From contig CAWEDK010000039.1 of assembly GCA_963807865.1 (NCBI GenBank), positions 434,001-498,000 of the forward strand: a stretch of 64,000 nucleotides of DNA, given 5' to 3'. A model generated the notes under the pieces. It made no database searches and had not been told where the DNA came from. It saw nothing but the letters and a program-made list of their open reading frames with translations. Shown piece by piece: positions 45,241 to 54,312 of this stretch (positions are counted from its first letter, which is position 1; every line of letters begins with the position of its first letter). The DNA comes from VAZQ01 sp963807865 (GTDB lineage: Bacteria > Pseudomonadota > Alphaproteobacteria > Rhizobiales > Xanthobacteraceae). The position numbers were made by a program, and so were the translations under genes.

Positions 45241-45313
45241 CGTCATTGCCGGGCTTGACCCGGCAATCCATTTCGAAAGAAGATGGCCCCCCGGGTCAAG
45301 CCCGGGGGTGACG
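45241..45313. repeat. Palindromic intergenic repeat between nuoM and nuoN
   Basis: The unit CGTCATTGCCGGGCTTGACC begins at 45241 and is matched by an inverted copy ending GTCAAGCCCGGGGGTGACG at 45313, with a short centre. The core GGGCTTGACCCGG is a familiar dispersed palindrome in Bradyrhizobium-like genomes. It lies inside an operon, so it must be transcribed and could form a stable hairpin between nuoM and nuoN. Confidence 0.8.
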
Positions 45314-45342
45314 AGCAGTGTGTGTTACGCCTCATCATGATC

Positions 45343-46854
45343 TCAATGCACCAGCAGCGCGGCGGCCTTGGCGGCGCCGATCGCCTTGTTGTAGTTGTCG
45401 AGCAAATTGGCGACCGAGGCCGCCGACATATCGAGGATGGGCTTCGGGAACACGCCGAACAGAATGGTCAGCACGACCAGCGGACCGAGCGTGATGATCT
45501 CGCGGTAGTCGAGATCCTTGATGTTCGCAAGGTTCGGCTTCTGCAGCGCCCCCAGCACCACCTTGCGATAGAGCCACAACGCGTAGGCGGCCGACAGGAT
45601 GACGCCCAGTGTCGCCAGCGTCGCCACCCAGGTGTTGACCCGGAAGGTGCCGATCAGCGCCAGGAATTCGCCGACGAAGCCGGACGTGCCCGGCAGCCCG
45701 ACATTGGCCAGCGTGAACACCAGGAACGCCACGGCGTAGAGCGGCATGCGGTTGACCAGTCCGCCATAGGCGGCGATCTCGCGGGTGTGGATGCGGTCGT
45801 AGACCACGCCGACACAGAGGAACAGCGCCGCCGAGACGATGCCGTGCGAGATCATCTGAAAGATGCCGCCGGCCACGCCCTGGGTGGTGGCGGCGAAGAT
45901 GCCCATGGTGACGAAGCCCATATGCGCCACCGACGAATAGGCGATGAGCTTCTTCATGTCCTCCTGCATCAGCGCGACCAGCGACGTATAGATCACGGCG
46001 ACGACCGACAGCCCGAACACCAGCGGCGCCAGTGCATGCGAGGCCTCCGGGAACATCGGCAGGGAGAAACGCAGGAAGCCATAGCCGCCCATCTTCAGCA
46101 GGATGGCGGCGAGGATGACCGAGCCCGCGGTCGGGGCCTCGACGTGGGCATCCGGCAGCCAGGTGTGCACCGGCCACATCGGCATCTTCACGGCGAACGA
46201 GGCGAAGAACGCCAGCCACGCCCAGGTCTGCAGGCCGCGCGGGAAGCCGTGGCGCAGCAAGGTCGGGATGTCGGTGGTGCCGGCATCCCAGTACATCGCC
46301 ATGATGGCGAGCAGCATCAGCACCGAGCCGAGCAGCGTGTAGAGGAAGAACTTGAAGCTGGCATAGACCCGCCGCGGCCCGCCCCACACCCCGATGATCA
46401 GGAACATCGGAATGAGGCCGCCCTCGAAGAACAGGTAGAACACCACGAGATCGAGCGCCGAGAAGGTGCCGATCATCAGCGTTTCGAGCACCAGGAACGC
46501 GATCATGTATTCCTTGACGCGCTTCTGGATCGGCAGCCAGCTCGCGATGATGCAGACCGGCATCAGCGCCGTGGTCAGGATCACGAACGGCAGCGAAATG
46601 CCGTCGACTCCCATGTGGTAGTTGATCGTGCCATCGAGCCACGGCCGCTTCTCGACGAACTGGAATTCCGGCGACGCCGGATCGAACCGCCAGACCAGCA
46701 TGAGCGAGATGGCGAATGTGATCAGCGTGGTCCAGAGCGCAACCCAGCGCGCATTGCGGTGCTCGGCGACGCCGTCGGCGCGCATCATCATGATGAACAG
46801 CGCGCCCGCGAGCGGCAGGAACGTGGTGACGGAGAGGATCGGCCAGCTCATCAT
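45343..46854 (-). CDS. nuoM: NADH-quinone oxidoreductase subunit M
   Basis: Antiporter-like proton-pumping subunit of complex I. 503 residues in a clean frame, about 14 helices. Key features: MGVDGISLPFVILTT (helix 4 region), FLFFEGGLIPMFLIIGVWGG with the conserved Glu of helix 5, FFASFAVKMPMWPVHTWLPDAHVEAPT (helix 7 Lys and the WLPDAH motif) and YSSVAHMGFVTMGIFAATTQ. The start overlaps nuoL by one base. A palindromic repeat lies downstream before nuoN. Confidence 0.97.
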   Translation of the reverse strand: MMSWPILSVTTFLPLAGALFIMMMRADGVAEHRNARWVALWTTLITFAISLMLVWRFDPASPEFQFVEKRPWLDGTINYHMGVDGISLPFVILTTALMPVCIIASWLPIQKRVKEYMIAFLVLETLMIGTFSALDLVVFYLFFEGGLIPMFLIIGVWGGPRRVYASFKFFLYTLLGSVLMLLAIMAMYWDAGTTDIPTLLRHGFPRGLQTWAWLAFFASFAVKMPMWPVHTWLPDAHVEAPTAGSVILAAILLKMGGYGFLRFSLPMFPEASHALAPLVFGLSVVAVIYTSLVALMQEDMKKLIAYSSVAHMGFVTMGIFAATTQGVAGGIFQMISHGIVSAALFLCVGVVYDRIHTREIAAYGGLVNRMPLYAVAFLVFTLANVGLPGTSGFVGEFLALIGTFRVNTWVATLATLGVILSAAYALWLYRKVVLGALQKPNLANIKDLDYREIITLGPLVVLTILFGVFPKPILDMSAASVANLLDNYNKAIGAAKAAALLVH

Positions 46855-48941
46855 CAGCCTGCCCCTCCGCGGAACATGAACCAGGTGACGAAGGCCGCGA
46901 CGCCGACCATCATGGCGAAGGCATAGTGATAGAGATAACCGGTCTGCAGCCGCGTCACGTCACGCGTCACGGCCAGCACCCACTTCGACACGCCGTCGGG
47001 ACCGAAGCCGTCGATCAGCCAGCCGTCGCCGTACTTCCACAGGAAGCGGCCGAGCCATTTCGTCGGCCGGACGAAGATGACGTCGTAGAGCTCGTCGAAG
47101 TACCACTTGTTGAGCAGGAACTTGTAGAGCGGCGCCTGCTGGCGCGCGAGCTCGACCGGAATATCGGGCCGCTGGATGTAGAAGCGCCACGCGACGAAGA
47201 ACCCGAGCACCATCATCACCGTCGGCAGCGTGGCGATGCCGTACGGCACGTGGTGCATGTTTTCGAGCACGTGATTGCCCTCGCCGAACTTCAGCGAGCT
47301 GCCGAAGAACTCGGCGACGCCGTGGCCGGCGAACACCTCCTTGAACGGATAGCCCGACAGGATCGAGCCGGCGGCGAGCAGGCCGAGCGGCACCAGCATG
47401 ACCAGCGGGCTCTCATGGGCCTGCTCGTAATGGTGCCGGTCGTGCGGAGTTCCGTGGAAGGTCTTCAGGATCAGCCGCCAGGAGTAGAACGAGGTGAGCG
47501 CGGCCGCGATCACCGTCATGGCGAACGCGTAGAGCGCCATCGGATTCTGGCCGACATAGGCGGCCTCGATGATGGCGTCCTTCGAGAAGTAGCCGGCGGT
47601 CAGCGGGAAGCCGGTGAGCGCGAGCGTGCCGATCACCATCGTCCAGTAGGTGAACGGGATCTTGTCCTTGAGCCCGCCCATGTGGCGGATGTCCTGCTCG
47701 TGATGCATCGCCATGATCACCGAGCCCGAACCGAGGAACAGGAGCGCCTTGAAGAACGCATGGGTGAACAGGTGGAACATGCCGACCGAATAGGCGCCGC
47801 AGCCCATGGCGACGAACATGTAGCCGAGCTGCGAGCAGGTCGAATAGGCGACGATGCGCTTGATATCGTTCTGGACGAGCCCGATGGTTGCGGCGAAGAA
47901 CGCCGTGGTCGCGCCGATGAAGGTCACGAACGTCTGCGCGGTCGGAGCCAGCTCGAACAGCGGTGAGAGCCGCGCGACCATGAACACGCCGGCCGTCACC
48001 ATGGTGGCGGCGTGGATCAGCGCGGACACCGGCGTCGGGCCTTCCATGGCGTCCGGCAGCCAGGTGTGCAGCAGGAACTGCGCCGACTTGCCCATCGCGC
48101 CCATGAACAGCAGCAGGCAGATGAGCGTCAGCGCATCCACGTTCCAGCTCAGAAACTGCATGGTCTTGCCGGTGAGCGCCGGCGCCTGCGCGAACACGGT
48201 GTCGAAATCGACCGCGCCGGTCATCACGAACACCGCGAAGATGCCGAGCGCGAAGCCGAAATCGCCGACGCGGTTGACGATGAAGGCCTTGATGGCGGCG
48301 GCGTTCGCCTCCGGCTTCGTGTACCAGAATCCGATGAGCAGGTAGCTCATCAGGCCGACGCCTTCCCAGCCGAAGAACAGCTGCACCAGGTTGTCCGCCG
48401 TCACCAGCATCAGCATGGAGAAGGTGAACAGCGACAGATAGGCGAAGAAGCGCGGCCGGAACGGGTCGTCCGCCATGTAGCCGATCGAATAGAGGTGCAC
48501 GAGCGACGAGATGGTGGTGACCACCACCAGCATGACGACGGTCAGGGTATCGATGCGCAGCGCCCAATCGACCTTGAGGTCGCCCGATACGATCCATGAC
48601 ATCAGCGTGATGCGGGCATCGTGATGGCCGAAGCCGACCTCCACGAACGCCACCCACGACAGGATCATGGAGGCGAACAGCAGCACCGTGGTGGCGAGTT
48701 CGGCAAAACGCGAGCCGGCCGCCGCCGGCTCCGGCGCATGCTCGTGGGCATTTGCGTCGGCGTGGCCATGCGGGTGATGATCGGCGTGGTGCTCGTGGTG
48801 TCCGTCGGCATGGCCGCCGTGGGCGTGCGCGTCGCCCGGCTCCGGTGGGCCGCCCGGAAAGCGGGCGTGCGCGCCGACCAGCGAGATCAGCCCCGCGATG
48901 ACGAAGCCGAGCAGCGGCAGAAAGACGATCGCCTGGTACAC
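46854..48941 (-). CDS. nuoL: NADH-quinone oxidoreductase subunit L with His-rich loop
   Basis: Distal antiporter-like subunit of complex I with the long lateral helix. 695 residues. Features: FFGWEGVGLMSYLLIGFWYT (helix 5 Glu), MGKSAQFLLHTWLPDAMEGPTPVSAL (helix 7 Lys) and YSTCSQLGYMFVAMGCGAYS. The C-terminal region after residue ~490 contains the lateral helix and final anchors (KWYFDELYDVIFVRPTKWLG). Unusual: between helices 1 and 2, residues ~33-75 are inserted with 13 histidines in 30 residues (HGGHADGHHEHHADHHPHGH). The frame is clean. It follows nuoK by 5 nt. Confidence 0.97.
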   Translation of the reverse strand: MYQAIVFLPLLGFVIAGLISLVGAHARFPGGPPEPGDAHAHGGHADGHHEHHADHHPHGHADANAHEHAPEPAAAGSRFAELATTVLLFASMILSWVAFVEVGFGHHDARITLMSWIVSGDLKVDWALRIDTLTVVMLVVVTTISSLVHLYSIGYMADDPFRPRFFAYLSLFTFSMLMLVTADNLVQLFFGWEGVGLMSYLLIGFWYTKPEANAAAIKAFIVNRVGDFGFALGIFAVFVMTGAVDFDTVFAQAPALTGKTMQFLSWNVDALTLICLLLFMGAMGKSAQFLLHTWLPDAMEGPTPVSALIHAATMVTAGVFMVARLSPLFELAPTAQTFVTFIGATTAFFAATIGLVQNDIKRIVAYSTCSQLGYMFVAMGCGAYSVGMFHLFTHAFFKALLFLGSGSVIMAMHHEQDIRHMGGLKDKIPFTYWTMVIGTLALTGFPLTAGYFSKDAIIEAAYVGQNPMALYAFAMTVIAAALTSFYSWRLILKTFHGTPHDRHHYEQAHESPLVMLVPLGLLAAGSILSGYPFKEVFAGHGVAEFFGSSLKFGEGNHVLENMHHVPYGIATLPTVMMVLGFFVAWRFYIQRPDIPVELARQQAPLYKFLLNKWYFDELYDVIFVRPTKWLGRFLWKYGDGWLIDGFGPDGVSKWVLAVTRDVTRLQTGYLYHYAFAMMVGVAAFVTWFMFRGGAG

Positions 48942-48946
48942 CGAAA

Positions 48947-49255
48947 TCAGCCCTTCATGAGATTGATGTCCTCAACCGCGATCGAACCGCGGTTGCGGTA
49001 GAAGGCCACCAGGATGGCAAGGCCGATCGCGGCCTCCGCGGCCGCCACGGTGAGTACCAGCAGGGCGAAGATCTGGCCGACCAGATCGCCGAGGAACGTC
49101 GAGAACGCGACGAAATTGATGTTCACCGCGAGCAGAATGAGCTCGATCGACATCAGGATGACGATCACGTTCTTCCGGTTGAGAAAGATCCCGAAGATGC
49201 CGAGCGTGAAGAGGATCGCGGCAACCGTGAGATAGTGGCCAAGCCCGATGATCAT
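48947..49255 (-). CDS. nuoK: NADH-quinone oxidoreductase subunit K
   Basis: Small membrane subunit linking the quinone module to the pumps. 102 residues, three helices. Conserved Glu residues are in LMSIELILLAVNINFVAFS (helix 2) and VAAAEAAIGLAILVAFYRNR (helix 3). Starts MIIGLGHYLTVAAILFTLGI, 6 nt after nuoJ ends. Nothing odd. Confidence 0.97.
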   Translation of the reverse strand: MIIGLGHYLTVAAILFTLGIFGIFLNRKNVIVILMSIELILLAVNINFVAFSTFLGDLVGQIFALLVLTVAAAEAAIGLAILVAFYRNRGSIAVEDINLMKG

Positions 49256-49261
49256 GTCGCC

Positions 49262-49873
49262 TCAGAGTCCCTGGCCCGGCCGCACCTTGACGACGTCGAT
49301 CGCGTCCACCTTCAGGCGCGCGACCTGATCGGCGATGTTCTGGCGCCGCACATTGGGCTTGTGCCGCAGCGTCAACACGATTGCACCGATCATCGCCACC
49401 AGCAGGATCAGCCCCGCCGCCTGGAAGAAATAGACGTAGCGCGTGTAGAGCACGTGGCCGATGGCTTCGGTGTTGAGCATCCGGGCGATCGGCGGGATCG
49501 GCGTGGTGATCGCCTGCTGCACCTCCGGCGCGATCGCCCAGGCGCCGACGACCAGAACGAGCTCGATCAGCATTACGAGGCCGACCACCGCGCCGACCGG
49601 CAGATATTGCAGGAAGCCCTGCCGCAGTTCGGCGAAATCGACGTCGAGCATCATGACGACGAACAGGAACAGGACCGCGACCGCCCCGACATAGACCACG
49701 ATCAAAATCATCGCCAGGAACTCCGCCCCCATCAGCACGAACAACCCGGCGGCATTGACGAACGCCAGGATGAGGAACAGCACCGAGTGCACGGGGTTCT
49801 TGGCCGCGATCACCATGAAGGCCGAGGCGATGCAGATCGCAGCGAACAGATAGAAAAACGCGGCGGCGATCAT
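49262..49873 (-). CDS. nuoJ: NADH-quinone oxidoreductase subunit J
   Basis: Membrane subunit of complex I. I choose ATG 49873 (MIAAAFFYLFAAICIASAFM), giving 203 residues with five helices; the frame is open for 68 more codons upstream, but that part crosses the GC-rich repeat and is not NuoJ-like. The conserved GAEFLAMILIVVYVGAVAVLFLF segment (pi-bulge helix 3, given here only by its position, residues ~47-69) is present. It ends VKVRPGQGL. Upstream lies a repeat that separates it from nuoI. Confidence 0.96.
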   Translation of the reverse strand: MIAAAFFYLFAAICIASAFMVIAAKNPVHSVLFLILAFVNAAGLFVLMGAEFLAMILIVVYVGAVAVLFLFVVMMLDVDFAELRQGFLQYLPVGAVVGLVMLIELVLVVGAWAIAPEVQQAITTPIPPIARMLNTEAIGHVLYTRYVYFFQAAGLILLVAMIGAIVLTLRHKPNVRRQNIADQVARLKVDAIDVVKVRPGQGL

Positions 49874-49897
49874 CGCTGTCTCTCCGCCGCGGGCGTC

Positions 49898-50040
49898 CAC
49901 CCTCCTCTGGAGGGGGAGGGCCGGTACGATTCGAGCGTGGCGAGAAGCGCGCCGGGGTGGGGTGAACGGCGGGCGAAGCTCACCCCACCCCGCCGCCTTG
50001 CTGACGCGCGGCGGCGACCCTTCCCCTCCAGGGGAGGGTG
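49898..50040. repeat. Nested palindromic repeat between nuoI and nuoJ
   Basis: Three stacked palindromes occur: ACCCTCCTCTGGAGGGGGAG near 49898, a longer pair GGGGTGGGGTGAAC (from ~49954) with GCTCACCCCACCCC (to ~49991), and ACCCTTCCCCTCCAGGGGAG from 50017. The outer units resemble each other in inverted orientation. This type of CTCCCCCTCCAG... repeat is widespread in intergenic DNA of the group. It interrupts the otherwise tight nuo operon. Confidence 0.75.
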
Positions 50041-50081
50041 AAGCTGAGACCGCCACATCTTGGAGGACTAATCGCATCGTC

Positions 50082-50570
50082 TCACCGATAGGGCGCGTCG
50101 AGCGCGATGTTCTGGGCGATCTCGCGTTCCCAGCGGTCGCCGTTCGACAGCAGCCGTTCCTTGTCGAAATAAAGCTCCTCGCGCGTCTCGGCGGCGAACT
50201 CGAAGTTCGGCCCCTCGACGATAGCGTCGACCGGACAGGCTTCCTGGCACAGCCCGCAATAGATGCACTTCACCATGTCGATGTCGTAACGCGTGGTGCG
50301 GCGCGTGCCATCGTTGCGGCGCGGCCCTGCCTCGATGGTGATGGCCTGCGCCGGGCAGATTGCCTCGCACAGCTTGCAGGCGATGCAGCGCTCTTCGCCG
50401 TTGGGATAGCGGCGCAGCGCATGCTCGCCGCGGAAACGCGGCGAAATCGGCCCCTTCTCGAACGGATAGTTCAATGTGGATTTCGGCTTGAAGAAATAGC
50501 GCATTGCCAGCCAGAACGCCGAGATGAACTCGGTGAGAAAGATCGCGCGCGCCGCCTGATCGAGCCTCAT
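50082..50570 (-). CDS. nuoI: NADH-quinone oxidoreductase subunit I
   Basis: Peripheral-arm subunit carrying clusters N6a and N6b. 162 residues from ATG 50570 (MRLDQAARAIFLTEFISAFW). The two 4Fe-4S motifs are CIACKLCEAICP and CIYCGLCQEACPVDAIVEGP. An in-frame upstream extension overlaps the 81-residue protein and is rejected. Close to NuoI of other alphaproteobacteria throughout. It precedes nuoJ with a repeat of about 140 nt between them. Confidence 0.96.
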   Translation of the reverse strand: MRLDQAARAIFLTEFISAFWLAMRYFFKPKSTLNYPFEKGPISPRFRGEHALRRYPNGEERCIACKLCEAICPAQAITIEAGPRRNDGTRRTTRYDIDMVKCIYCGLCQEACPVDAIVEGPNFEFAAETREELYFDKERLLSNGDRWEREIAQNIALDAPYR

Positions 50571-50616
50571 ATCGCTCTCCTTCCAGCCCGCACCGACACG
50601 ATTCGGCTCGTCCCCG

Positions 50617-50862
50617 TCAGCCGCCCAGCGCCTCGCCGATCCAGTAGCCAAGGCCGCCGAATAGCAGAATATCGAGGCCCAACACGGTGCGCCGCATGAT
50701 GCCGAGCTTGCGCTCGAACACCGCGCGCTCCTCGGCACTCTGCGACTGGTCGTGCGCTCGCAGGCTCTTTTCCACGAATCCAATGACCGTGACGTAGTTG
50801 ACTACAGCCACGACCGTGCCCACGACTGCGCCGACAAACCCCCAGACCGAAAGGTCGATCAT
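50617..50862 (-). CDS. Small two-helix membrane protein inside the nuo operon
   Basis: 81 residues starting MIDLSVWGFVGAVVGTVVAV. One helix spans residues ~6-27, a charged central segment follows (KSLRAHDQSQSAEERAVFER), and a second hydrophobic stretch lies near the end (LGLDILLFGGLGYWIGEALG). It lies 12 nt after nuoH and 46 nt before nuoI, with no frame problem, so it is very probably translated. I do not recognise a named family. Its place suggests an assembly or accessory role for complex I, but this is inferred from position only. Confidence 0.75.
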   Translation of the reverse strand: MIDLSVWGFVGAVVGTVVAVVNYVTVIGFVEKSLRAHDQSQSAEERAVFERKLGIMRRTVLGLDILLFGGLGYWIGEALGG

Positions 50863-50874
50863 GCCGGTTCCTCA

Positions 50875-51906
50875 TCATCTCGCTACGAACCCGCCGTATT
50901 GCAGGACGCCGGCGACGATGGCGACCATGGCCAGCGAAACCGGCAGGAATACCTTCCAACCCAGACGCATGAGCTGGTCGTAGCGGTAACGCGGAACGAT
51001 CGCCTTCACCATGGCGAACATGAAGAACATGAACACCACTTTGAGGACGAACCAGATCACCCCCGGCACCCAGGTGAACGGTGCGACCGGAAACGGCGGC
51101 AGCCAGCCCCCGAGAAACAGGATGGTCGCCATCGCGCACATCGTGAGGATGGCGATGTATTCGCCCAGGAAGAACAGCAGGAACTGGGTCGAGGAGTACT
51201 CGACCGCGAAGCCCGCCACGAGTTCCGATTCCGCTTCCACAAGGTCGAATGGCGGGCGGTTGGTTTCCGCCAGCGCCGAAATGAAGAAGATCACGAACAT
51301 CGGGAACAGCGGCAGCCAGTACCAGTTGAGCAGGCCCCACTTGCCGTCCTGCGCCTCGACGATCGCGGAGAGATTGAGCGAACCCGCGCACAGCAGCACA
51401 GTGATGATCACGAAGCCGATCGAGACCTCGTAGGACACCATCTGCGCCGCCGACCGCAGCGCAGCGAGGAAGGGATATTTCGAGTTCGACGCCCAGCCCG
51501 CCATGATGACGCCGTACACCATGAGCGACGAGATCGCGAAGATGAAGAGGACGCCGACATTGATGTCGGCGATCATCCAGCCGGCATCGACCGGGATCAC
51601 CGCCCAGGCGCCGAGCGCAAGCACGGCGGTGACCAGAGGCGCGAGCAGGAAGACGCCCTTGTTGGCGCCCGCCGGGATGATCGGCTCCTTGAACACGAAC
51701 TTGAAGAGATCGGCGAACGACTGCAGCAAGCCAAACGGACCAACCACGTTGGGTCCGCGCCGCATCTGCACCGCCGCCCAGATCTTGCGATCGGCGTAGA
51801 GGATGTAGGCGGTCGCGACCAGCAGCACGATGAGCAGCAGCACGCTCTGCGCCACCATGACGATCAGCGGCCAGAGATAGTTGGTCCAGAACTCGGCCAG
51901 CGTCAT
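50875..51906 (-). CDS. nuoH: NADH-quinone oxidoreductase subunit H
   Basis: Membrane subunit forming the quinone-binding chamber with NuoB and NuoD. 343 residues, eight helices. Motifs: RRGPNVVGPFGLLQSFADLFKF (residues ~53-74, quoted by its first part), FLLAPLVTAVLALGAWAVIP, GWASNSKYPFLAALRSAAQM and ALAETNRPPFDLVEAESELV with the conserved acidic loop. The C-terminus is YDQLMRLGWKVFLPVSLAMV. Clean frame, 3 nt after nuoG. Confidence 0.97.
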   Translation of the reverse strand: MTLAEFWTNYLWPLIVMVAQSVLLLIVLLVATAYILYADRKIWAAVQMRRGPNVVGPFGLLQSFADLFKFVFKEPIIPAGANKGVFLLAPLVTAVLALGAWAVIPVDAGWMIADINVGVLFIFAISSLMVYGVIMAGWASNSKYPFLAALRSAAQMVSYEVSIGFVIITVLLCAGSLNLSAIVEAQDGKWGLLNWYWLPLFPMFVIFFISALAETNRPPFDLVEAESELVAGFAVEYSSTQFLLFFLGEYIAILTMCAMATILFLGGWLPPFPVAPFTWVPGVIWFVLKVVFMFFMFAMVKAIVPRYRYDQLMRLGWKVFLPVSLAMVAIVAGVLQYGGFVAR

Positions 51907-51909
51907 GAT

Positions 51910-53986
51910 CTACTCCGCCGCGCTCAGGCCGTGCCGGCTCTCGGCGATCGCCGAACATTCCGACATCACAGCCGAGGCGCGCGCGATCGCATTGGTGAAA
52001 TAGAAGTCGGCGAAGGCCGCACCGAACGGCGCCTTGTCCGGCGTGCCGCCGAGCGTAGCCAGGGTCCGGATGAGCGCGCCGTCGCCGGGCGCGATCTGGC
52101 CAATACGCTTGAGATGCGGATGCGCGCTGAACAGCGCCTGCCGCAACCCGGCCAGCAAATCGTAGGGCAACTTCTGCCCCAGCACGTCGGACAGCGCGCG
52201 CAGGATCGCCCAGTCCTCCCGCGCCTCGCCCGGGGGAAACGCCGCGCGCGCGGCCATCTGCACGCGGCCTTCCATGTTCAAATAGATGCCGGACTTCTCC
52301 GGATAGGCCGCGCTGGGCAAAATGACGTCGGCGCGGTGCGCGCCCTGGTCGCCGTGCGAGCCGATGTAGACCACGAACGCACCTGGTGCGATGTCGATCT
52401 CGTCGGCGCCAAGCAGGAATACGAGATCGAGGGCGCCAGGCGCCGCCATCTGCGCGGCTTTGAGCCCGCCCGCAGCCGGGACAAACCCGAGGTCGAGCGC
52501 GCCGACGCGCGCGGCCGCGGTGTGCAGCACCGAGAACCCGTTCCAATCGTCGGCGGCCGAGCCAGACACGGCGCGGGCGGCAAGCGACGCGATGGCCGGA
52601 CCGTCGCGGCGGCTCAACGCGGCCATCCCGAGAATGAGCAGCGGACGCTCGGCCTTCTTCAGCGCCTCGGCAAATGCGCCACGGCCCGCCACGATCTCCG
52701 CGAGGGTCTCCGGGCCGGCGCCGAGATACGCATAGGGATAGGTCAGGTCGGCCTTTTCCCCGATCAGCCCGATCGGGAAGTTGCCGGCTCGCCAGCGCTT
52801 GCGGATGCGTGCATTCAGCACGGCCGCTTCGTGGCGCGGATTGGCGCCGACGATCAGCAGGGCATCGGCCTTCTCGATGCCTGCGATGGTGGCGTTGAAG
52901 AGGTACGTCGCCCTCCCCCATTTCGGATCGAGTGCGGCGCCATCCTGCCGGCAATCGAGATTTCCGACGCCCAGACGGCTCATCAGGTCCTTCAAGGCGA
53001 AGATTTCCTCGACCGCCGCCAGGTCGCCGGCAATCGCTCCGGTACGCTGCGCCGACGTTTGCCGGACCTTGGCGGCGATCGCGCCGAACGCTTCCGCCCA
53101 GGAGGCCGAGCGCAGCCGTCCGTTCTCGCGGATGTAGGGCCGGTCGAGGCGCTGGCTGCGCAACCCGTCCACCACATGACGCGTCTTGTCGGAGATCCAC
53201 TCCTCGTTCACGTCGTCATTCACCCGCGGGAGAATGCGCATGACTTCGCGTCCGCGGGTGTCGATGCGGATCGCGGAGCCGACCGCGTCCATGACATCGA
53301 CCGACTCGGTCTTGTTCAGCTCCCAGGGCCGCGCCACGAACGCATAGGGCTTCGATGTCAGCGCCCCGACCGGGACAGAGATCGACGACGTTGCCCTGCA
53401 ATTCGGAGGTCATCGCCGTCTCGAGATACGTTGTGATCTCCATATCCTCGCCACGGCCGATGGCGCCGAGCTCCGGCACGCCCGCGACTTCGGTGGTGAA
53501 GCGGATGCAGCGGGTGCAATGGATGCAGCGGTTCATCACCGTCTTGACCAGCGCGCCGATATACTTGTCCTCGACCGCGCGCTTGTTCTCGCGATAGCGG
53601 CTGTTGTCGACACCGTAGGCCATCGCCTGGTCCTGCAGGTCGCACTCCCCGCCCTGATCGCAGATCGGGCAATCGAGCGGATGGTTGATCAGCAGGAACT
53701 CCATCACCCCTTCGCGCGCCTTGCGCACCATCGGGCTCTTGGTGTTGAGCACCTTGGGCGTGCCGTCGCGGTTGGGCGGCAGGTCCTTGACGCCCATCGC
53801 GCAAGACGCCTGCGGCTTCGGCATGCCGACGACCTCGATCAGGCACATGCGGCAATTGCCGGCGATCGACAGCCGCTCGTGGAAGCAGAAGCGCGGAATC
53901 TCGGCGCCCGCGGCTTCGCACGCCTGGAGCAGCGTGTACTCCGGCGGCACCTCGATCTCGCGTCCGTCGACGATGAGCTTGGTCAT
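51910..53986 (-). CDS. nuoG: NADH-quinone oxidoreductase subunit G (one frameshift)
   Basis: Largest peripheral subunit, with several Fe-S clusters. Repaired length is 691 residues. N-terminal 2Fe-2S ferredoxin domain: CFHERLSIAGNCRMC. His/Cys cluster motif: HPLDCPICDQGGECDLQD. The 4Fe-4S motif begins CIHCTRCIRF. The C-terminal molybdopterin-oxidoreductase-like domain (ILPRVNDDVNEEWISDKTRH onward) has lost its cofactor function in this family. An extra C near 53372 (TGTCCCGGTC) splits the gene; the repaired junction is VDLCPVGALTSKP. It lies directly downstream of the pentapeptide gene. Confidence 0.94.
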
Positions 53987-54312
53987 ACCTCGGTCCTGGG
54001 AACCCGCTCGGCCCGGTAGGCCGCGATCATTTCAGTGACCGGAATGCCGTCGATGGTCATCCCGTCGATCCGGCATTCGCTGATCGAAGCGCCGGCGAGA
54101 TTGGCTTTGGTCAACCGCAAGCCCGACAGGTTGACGTAGTTGACGCGCCAGCCCGACATGTTGACGTCATCAAGCGACGCACCTGAGAGGTTGACGTTGT
54201 GGATCGTGCAGCCCGACAGGTTCACGTCATCGAACATCGAACCGGACAGGTCCGATTTGCTGACCTCGAGTCGTTCCTTCTTCTCGTGGAGCTTCATGTC
54301 CGCATCCCTCAT
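53983..54312 (-). CDS. Pentapeptide-repeat protein inside the nuo operon
   Basis: A 109-residue protein of A(D/N)LXX-type repeats: DLSGSMFDDVNLSGCTIHNV, NLSGASLDDVNMSGW and NLAGASISECRIDG. They predict one short right-handed quadrilateral beta-helix. It ends VTEMIAAYRAERVPRTEV and overlaps the nuoG start by 4 nt. The ATG at 54312 overlaps the upstream DUF3291 stop; ATG 54297 is an alternative. Small pentapeptide proteins are often described as DUF-type or DNA-mimic proteins, but I see no evidence of function here. The context makes it a cargo gene of the complex I operon. Confidence 0.85.
   Translation of the reverse strand: MRDADMKLHEKKERLEVSKSDLSGSMFDDVNLSGCTIHNVNLSGASLDDVNMSGWRVNYVNLSGLRLTKANLAGASISECRIDGMTIDGIPVTEMIAAYRAERVPRTEV

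Noticed and set aside
45283..46926. 547-codon plus-strand frame opposite nuoM
   Set aside because: Antisense shadow rich in His, Arg and Gln with no recognisable domain.
50567..53200. 877-codon minus-strand frame across nuoG-nuoH
   Set aside because: Out-of-frame shadow; the real nuoG and nuoH frames carry all the conserved motifs.
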